From Nitrospira sp. (GTDB lineage Bacteria; Nitrospirota; Nitrospiria; Nitrospirales; Nitrospiraceae): 7,117 nucleotides of DNA. The DNA lies in the NCBI GenBank assembly GCA_025361385.1, contig JANYAJ010000456.1, positions 1-7,117 on the forward strand, given 5' to 3'. Position numbers and translations under genes: made by a program. Positions 1 through 4,573 of the stretch are shown here, in pieces. Positions within the stretch are counted from its first letter, which is position 1, and each line of letters opens with the position of its first letter. The notes under the pieces are model-generated. The model was not told where the DNA came from. It did not search any database and worked only from the letters and a program-made list of their open reading frames with translations.

Positions 1-297
1 CGGTACGTTCCAAGAATCATCGCCGCCAAAGAAATCTACTCGCAGCCGGAGAAGTATCTGGGCTTGAGCAAAAAAGATCTCTACATGCCGATGGAAACCG
101 AAACGGTGACCGTCAACGTGAAGGATGCTCAGCGAGCGCTCACCTCGATTGCCGAGGAATACGGAACCTACTTCTTGGAACTCAAGATGCTGAACCCCGA
201 ATTCAAGAAGGATGTGCTGCCAAAGGGGACGTATCAGATGAGAGTCCCGCGGCAGACTTGCCCGAGCCGTTGCTTTAAGCAGGACAAAACCCCCTAG
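1..297 (+). CDS. mltD: Lytic murein transglycosylase, MltD type, C-terminal fragment
   Basis: The reading frame is open from base 1 and ends at TAG 295-297, so only the last 98 codons are present and the true start lies outside the window. The fragment opens with RYVPRIIAAKEIYSQPEKYLG. This matches the segment just after the SLT catalytic domain of MltD-like transglycosylases, where Y-V-P-x(2)-h-A-A and a PEKYG-like motif are typical (family knowledge). The next ~60 residues, with a run like SIAEEYGTYFLELKMLNPEF and ending in YQMRVP, resemble the LysM-like tail that follows in this family. Such enzymes cleave peptidoglycan glycan strands non-hydrolytically in the cell envelope. The catalytic Glu and any signal peptide lie upstream and cannot be checked. 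The TTG at 64 and the ATG codons at 85 and 91 are internal codons, not starts. The C-terminus is Cys/Lys-rich (TCPSRCFKQDKTP). The stop is three bases before a palindromic element. MltD subtype is likely; transglycosylase family membership is more certain. Confidence 0.75.
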   Translation, partial: RYVPRIIAAKEIYSQPEKYLGLSKKDLYMPMETETVTVNVKDAQRALTSIAEEYGTYFLELKMLNPEFKKDVLPKGTYQMRVPRQTCPSRCFKQDKTP

Positions 298-299
298 CG

Positions 300-426
300 C
301 GCATGATGCTAAAAAAGTCCGCCAGCTTCGTTCTCGCATCGTTCAGAGCCTCAACGTACCCAGAGGGTACGCCTCGGCTCTTTACTCGCTGCGGCCTTGC
401 TGGACGAACTTTTTGAGCATCATGCG
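300..426. repeat. 126-bp near-perfect palindromic element (REP/MITE-like)
   Basis: The whole stretch is an interrupted palindrome centred on base 363. Outer arms GCATGATGCT (301-310) and AGCATCATGC (416-425) pair perfectly. AAAAAGT (312-318) pairs with ACTTTTT (408-414), AGAGCC (345-350) with GGCTCT (376-381), and CGTACCC (355-361) with GGGTACG (365-371) around a 3-base loop. All four arm pairs are symmetric about the same centre, with mismatches and a one-base offset between them. It carries no credible ORF and no obvious flanking duplication. From memory, very similar sequence recurs between genes in Nitrospira genomes; this is recollection and was not tested. Lying between the transglycosylase stop and the kinase start, it could also form a strong RNA hairpin that ends or attenuates readthrough. 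Confidence 0.75.
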
Positions 427-432
427 GACGGA

Positions 433-438
433 CATAAT
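433..438 (+). promoter_or_regulatory. Possible -10 box for the glycerate kinase operon
   Basis: CATAAT matches the sigma-70 consensus TATAAT at five of six bases and lies 30 bases before the ATG at 469, inside a short AT-rich run in otherwise GC-rich DNA. The only upstream match, TTGAGC at 413-418, is just 14 bases away, too close for a standard -35, and belongs to the palindromic element. This is a weak candidate. If real, transcription would start around 444-446, giving a leader of roughly 25 bases. Confidence 0.22.
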
Positions 439-468
439 TTTCTCCCCTTCAAGCTTATCGCCAACGTG

Positions 469-1800
469 ATGCAGATTCCTTCCTCTCCTATCCGGCCACT
501 ACTCAAAAAACTCATTGTTCGAGGACTAACGGCGGTCGATGCCCGTACGGCAGTCGACCGTGCGATCTCCAGAAACGGCGATCAGCTGATCATCGGTCGA
601 CGCCGGTACGACCTGAACCGTTATGAGCGGATAGTCGTAGTCGGAGCCGGGAAAGCCACGGCCCCCATGGCTCGTGCGGTGGAACAACGACTGGACCATT
701 GGTTGGACAGCGGGTTTGTCGTGGTGAAGTACGGTCATGGTGCGCCAACGAAACGGATCGAGATCGCCGAAGCCGGCCACCCAGTACCAGATCAGTCTGG
801 TCAGCAGGCGGCCGCCAAGCTCTGTGCCATGGCGGGAGAACTGAGCAGGCGCGACCTCTTGATCGTACTCTTGTCCGGCGGAGCCTCCAGTTTATTGCCA
901 GCGCCGGTCGCAGGGATTACGTTAGCCGACAAGCAACGAACCACAGAGAGCCTGCTGCGATGCGGCGCGACGATCCAAGAGATCAATACCGTTCGGAAGC
1001 ATCTCTCGCGTATCAAAGGTGGACGACTTGCCGAGTTGACTCAGGCTACCGTGGCGACGCTGATCCTGTCCGATGTGTTGGGGGACGATCTCAGCTCCAT
1101 TGCGTCGGGGCCGACAGTTCCAGACCCGACGACCTATCAAGATGCTGTCGCAATTTTGAAGCGCTATCGTATCTGGATGGTGACTCCTCAACGAGTGCGT
1201 CAGCATCTCACGCGGGGATGTCAGGGGTTCGAGGTCGAAACTCCGAAGCCCGGGTCCTCCCTGTTTCGTCGTGTCCAGCATCACATCGTCGGGAATAACT
1301 CAGCAGCCGTTGAAGCGGTCACCCGCGCAGCTAGGGAGGCAGGTCTGCGAACCTTCGTGCCGACAGCAGCCCTCACTGGCGAAGCCAGTGAGGCGGGGAG
1401 GCAGTTTGGCGCCATGGCGAGAGAAATGATGTGCGAGGGAAAACCGCTTCAGCGGCCTTGCTGTGTCGTGGCCGGTGGCGAAACGACTGTGACCGTGACG
1501 GGAAATGGAACAGGTGGCCGTGCGCAGGAATTCGCCGCTGCCGCGGCGCTAGAGATTGCCGGTCTGGCCAAGGTGTGGGTGGCCGCAATCGGTACCGATG
1601 GCACAGACGGTCCGACCGATGCGGCTGGAGCGGTTATCGACGGTGAGACCCTGGCGCGTGCGCAACGTCTTTCGGTGGATCTCACCCTTGCGTTGAAAGA
1701 CCACAATACCTACCCCGCGTTGAAGAAGCTCAAGCAGCTCATCATCACCGGTCCTACCGGCACGAATGTGAATGACCTTTACCTCCTCCTCCTCCTGTAG
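469..1800 (+). CDS. gckA: Glycerate 2-kinase (DUF4147/MOFRL family)
   Basis: This cytoplasmic enzyme should phosphorylate D-glycerate with ATP to give 2-phosphoglycerate, feeding enolase and lower glycolysis. From ATG 469 it is 443 residues, near the usual ~420-450. The N-terminal DUF4147 domain shows VVVGAGKATAPM (Lys62, the conserved lysine), LLSGGASSLLPAP (about 134-146), EINTVRKHLSRIKGGRLA (171-188) and SDVLGDDLSSIASGPTVPD (201-219). The C-terminal MOFRL domain shows GGETTVTV (336-343), GGRAQE (349-354, with Arg351), GTDGTDGPTDAAG (375-387) and TGPTGTNVNDLYLLL near the end. All signature motifs are intact. The frame is open back to TTG 397, but that start lies inside the palindromic element and would add residues unlike the family, so ATG 469 is preferred; GTG 466 directly precedes it. 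No clear Shine-Dalgarno is visible for any of these. The gene ends 15 bases before the next, suggesting co-transcription. Older annotations often call this family hydroxypyruvate reductase (TtuD). Confidence 0.92.
   Translation: MQIPSSPIRPLLKKLIVRGLTAVDARTAVDRAISRNGDQLIIGRRRYDLNRYERIVVVGAGKATAPMARAVEQRLDHWLDSGFVVVKYGHGAPTKRIEIAEAGHPVPDQSGQQAAAKLCAMAGELSRRDLLIVLLSGGASSLLPAPVAGITLADKQRTTESLLRCGATIQEINTVRKHLSRIKGGRLAELTQATVATLILSDVLGDDLSSIASGPTVPDPTTYQDAVAILKRYRIWMVTPQRVRQHLTRGCQGFEVETPKPGSSLFRRVQHHIVGNNSAAVEAVTRAAREAGLRTFVPTAALTGEASEAGRQFGAMAREMMCEGKPLQRPCCVVAGGETTVTVTGNGTGGRAQEFAAAAALEIAGLAKVWVAAIGTDGTDGPTDAAGAVIDGETLARAQRLSVDLTLALKDHNTYPALKKLKQLIITGPTGTNVNDLYLLLLL
1782..1796 (+). repeat. CTC trinucleotide tract at the end of the kinase gene
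   Basis: Five near-perfect CTC/CTG codons encode the terminal Leu run just before the TAG stop at 1798-1800. The tract is a short tandem repeat. In mRNA it reads CUCCUCCUCC, resembling the anti-Shine-Dalgarno end of 16S rRNA, and it lies about 20 bases before the next start codon. Length variation by whole triplets would only change the number of leucines. Confidence 0.6.
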
Positions 1801-1815
1801 GTAGTATCCGTTCCA

Positions 1816-4449
1816 ATGGATCGCCCGCTTCTCCTTCCCTTAGCCGCCTGCATTGAACCCTCTCTTGTCGGGGGGAAAGCTGCAGGTCTGGCTCGACTCA
1901 TCGCCGGAGGATTCGCGGTTCCCTCGGGATTCTGCGTGACGACGGAGGCCTATGCTCACGCGCTTCGCGTGCCGGGTTTTTCTCCGACGGAGCAGTGGCA
2001 GGCAGTCCTGCATGCCTCCGGGGCCGAACGCCAACGAATCCTGTCCCATTGTCACACCATCATTCAGGACTTCGACATCTCTGATCTGACAGGCCTGATT
2101 GCCGAACAGATGCGAGGTCTTCATCTCACGTCGTCGGGGCTCTGGGCCGTCAGGTCGTCGGCAACGAACGAGGACGGCGCGCATGCCAGTTTTGCCGGCG
2201 TTTACTGCACGCGCCTTGGTATCTCATCGGGGGAGATCGGCTCTGCGGTGAAGGATCTGTGGCTTTCGATCTGGGATGACCGGGTGTTGAATTATCATGC
2301 GAGGTCAGGATTGAGCAGCGCACCTCCTGCGATGGCCGTCGTGATTCAACCGATGCTCGACGCCTGTGCAGCCGGCGTAGCCTATTCCATCCATCCCCTG
2401 ACAGGACGAGCGACTCAGGTGGCGATCAATGCAGTCGCGGGGCTTGCGGCAGCGCTCGTCGATGGCCGTATCACACCGGACCAGTATGTGGTCGAGATGG
2501 CAGAGACAGGGCAACCCCTACGGATTTGTGAACGGACGATCACTCGACAGCGTCAGGCCTTGCGGGTCACCGAACTAGGACTTTGCGACGTGCCGCTATC
2601 GGATGCTGATGCAGAGAGCGGCACATTGTCGGACGACCAACTATTCGAATTGGCCCGCACGGCCAAACACATCGAACAGTCATTCGGTCATCCGGTGGAT
2701 CTCGAATGGCTCTTCGATGATCAAGGGCTCTGGCTACTCCAAGCACGCCCCATCTCGGGGCTGATCCGGCCCCCGCAGCTGACCAACGATGACTGCGAAT
2801 GGTCCCGCGCCAACTTTAAGGAAACCCTGCCGGAGTTGCCGAGCTCGCTCGGGTTGTCGTTTCTCGAGCTCTTCATGGAGCGCTATATTATTTCACGCTA
2901 TCGTCGCCTGGGCTGCCTGATTCCCGAAGGGATCTCATCGGTCCGCACGTTTCAGGGACGCCCCTACATCAATATGACTCTGCTCTATTCCCTCGTTGCA
3001 CAACTGCGGGGGAATCCCTCCTTGATGGCGGAACAGATGGGAGGGGAAAGTATTACGAGAGTGCCGGAGGCTCGTCCGTTCGGGTGGCTGGCGTTCGTTC
3101 GGGCGGGGGTCGTAATGATGGCGGAGATGAGGAGGGCCGTGCGCTATGGACCGGCCTGGTTCGCGGACATGAAAGCCATGGCGGCCGAGCATTGCGCTGA
3201 TCGGCTGAGGACGGTCTCTAGTGCAGACATCGCCCTGCGTCTCGATGCCATCGGGCTATGGCTTGATGAACACGAGCTGACTTTCGGCATAGCCGGAGGG
3301 GTATCGCAGTGCCTGCAACTATTAGGTGAGTGGCTGCCTCACTGGCTGGGCGAGGATTGGAGAGCTCTGCTGAATGGGGCGTTGCAGGGTCAGTCGGCGG
3401 TGATCAGCGCACAGCAGATTGTTCGCTTGGCGGAGTTGGCGGAGACAATTCAGCTCGACCCCTCAGCGATATCCTTGTTCACCGCAGAGGGCTGGGACCC
3501 GGTTGAAGTCCATCGCCGGCTTGAAGGGACCGACGCGCTTCGTGTATTTAACAAGTATCTCGAAGACTATGGCCATCGTGGGGTTGGCGAGTCGGACGTC
3601 ATGTCGCCCCGGTTTGCGGATCGGCCGGAATTATTGCTCACGGTATTGCGCACTCAATTGCTGGCTCCAACCGTGGTGACCCCGGCTGACATTCTCCAGC
3701 GGCAAGCAGAGGTGCGAGCACGAGCGCTGACTGAGATTCGTGCCAGGTGTGGCTGGCGTCTCCATCGGTGGGCGATCTTTTCCTGGTGGTATCGGCGACT
3801 CTGCCGGTTCTTCGCCCTGCGAGAGGCGAATCGACATCATCTGATGTACTACTCGGCTGCGGCGCGGAGTTTACTATTGCGCCTCGGCGAATGCCTGGTT
3901 GAAGAGGGGCGCCTCTCGTCGCGGGAGGACATGTTCTACATCACCGTCGACGAACGAACGGACTTGTTAGCCGGCGGCTCGAATGATTGGCAAGGGCTGA
4001 TTGAGGCTCGACGGGCGGAGCGCGACCGATTCGCGACGACGAGCGTTCCGGACACGATTCGGGATTGGCGCGCAGCGACCAGCGGCTCGGGTACAGCTTC
4101 GGCCGTGACCTCGAGGGGGATCCTTCGAGGCACGCCCATCAGCGGGGGAAAGGTTGTGGGACCCGTTCGCATCGTCCGGTCGATGGAGGATTGGAGCCGC
4201 GTCAGCCGGGGCGATATTCTTGTGGTGTCGGTGATCGATCCAGGCATGGCGCCCTTGTTTGGCGTGGCAGCGGGGCTGATCGCCGAAATGGGCGGGACCC
4301 TATCTCATGGGGCGATCATTGCCCGGGAGTATGGATTGCCGGCCGTCGCGAATGTGCGAGGCATTACCGCCAGGATAACGGAGGGCGATCGAATCACCTT
4401 GGATGCTGACCGGGGAGAGATCGTGATTCAAGACGGGTCGAAAAACTAG
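1816..4449 (+). CDS. PEP-synthase-like dikinase of rifampin phosphotransferase (RPH) architecture
   Basis: This 877-residue protein has the domain set of ATP-dependent dikinases that pass the beta-phosphate of ATP through a histidine to an acceptor, releasing AMP and phosphate. Residues ~10-315 are a PPDK_N ATP-grasp domain: VGGKAAGLARL (Lys21), GFAVPSGFCVTTEAY, LWAVRSSATNEDG (Arg113), GVAYSIHPLTG, and VDLEWLFDDQGLWLLQARPISG (Glu297, Gln309, Arg311). Residues ~325-770 form a long, mostly helical middle region with family motifs such as YGHRGVGESD and EDMFYIT. Residues ~775-870 are the swivelling phosphohistidine domain: GTPISGGKVVGPVRI, then GGTLSHGAIIAREYGLPAV with His831 as the expected phosphate carrier. 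The protein ends there, so the PEP/pyruvate-binding TIM barrel of true PpsA or PPDK is absent. Length and order match RPH enzymes (about 870 residues). Automatic annotation as PEP synthase is likely but unsupported; the acceptor is unknown. ATG 1816 is 15 bases after the kinase stop, preceded only by a weak GGTAG, so translation may be coupled. Confidence 0.85.
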   Translation: MDRPLLLPLAACIEPSLVGGKAAGLARLIAGGFAVPSGFCVTTEAYAHALRVPGFSPTEQWQAVLHASGAERQRILSHCHTIIQDFDISDLTGLIAEQMRGLHLTSSGLWAVRSSATNEDGAHASFAGVYCTRLGISSGEIGSAVKDLWLSIWDDRVLNYHARSGLSSAPPAMAVVIQPMLDACAAGVAYSIHPLTGRATQVAINAVAGLAAALVDGRITPDQYVVEMAETGQPLRICERTITRQRQALRVTELGLCDVPLSDADAESGTLSDDQLFELARTAKHIEQSFGHPVDLEWLFDDQGLWLLQARPISGLIRPPQLTNDDCEWSRANFKETLPELPSSLGLSFLELFMERYIISRYRRLGCLIPEGISSVRTFQGRPYINMTLLYSLVAQLRGNPSLMAEQMGGESITRVPEARPFGWLAFVRAGVVMMAEMRRAVRYGPAWFADMKAMAAEHCADRLRTVSSADIALRLDAIGLWLDEHELTFGIAGGVSQCLQLLGEWLPHWLGEDWRALLNGALQGQSAVISAQQIVRLAELAETIQLDPSAISLFTAEGWDPVEVHRRLEGTDALRVFNKYLEDYGHRGVGESDVMSPRFADRPELLLTVLRTQLLAPTVVTPADILQRQAEVRARALTEIRARCGWRLHRWAIFSWWYRRLCRFFALREANRHHLMYYSAAARSLLLRLGECLVEEGRLSSREDMFYITVDERTDLLAGGSNDWQGLIEARRAERDRFATTSVPDTIRDWRAATSGSGTASAVTSRGILRGTPISGGKVVGPVRIVRSMEDWSRVSRGDILVVSVIDPGMAPLFGVAAGLIAEMGGTLSHGAIIAREYGLPAVANVRGITARITEGDRITLDADRGEIVIQDGSKN

Positions 4450-4469
4450 TTTGCGAAATCATCTATCAT

Positions 4470-4500
4470 GGTGAGATTTCCCAGCGTCGAAATTTTCACC
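4470..4500. terminator. Hairpin between convergent genes, possible bidirectional terminator
   Basis: GGTGAGATTTC (4470-4480) pairs with GAAATTTTCACC (4489-4500) around the loop CCAGCGTC. This gives about 11 pairs including one G-T, plus one bulged T. It begins 20 bases after the stop of the dikinase-like gene and 74 bases from the ligD stop, where the two transcripts converge. Neither side has a clear T-run, so it is not a classic intrinsic terminator. A competing shorter stem is possible between GAAATC (4455-4460) and GATTTC (4475-4480). Confidence 0.42.
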
Positions 4501-4573
4501 AACAACTATGAGGGGCGCCTCGCCTGAGCAGGGGGACGGGTACAGTCAGAGGATGTCGATCTGAGGGGTTAGC

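Noticed and set aside
64..297. Small independent 77-residue gene starting at TTG 64
   Set aside because: The same frame is open to base 1, and its upstream codons encode the MltD-type YVP and PEKY motif, so this is the tail of a larger gene.
699..1298. Long second-frame ORF of 199 codons inside the glycerate kinase gene
   Set aside because: It overlaps intact conserved kinase motifs in the main frame, and its translation is rich in Arg, Ser and Cys with no recognisable family, as expected of a GC-rich shadow frame.
1816..4449. Bona fide phosphoenolpyruvate synthase (PpsA) or PPDK
   Set aside because: The protein ends right after the phosphohistidine domain and lacks the C-terminal PEP/pyruvate-binding barrel that both enzymes need.
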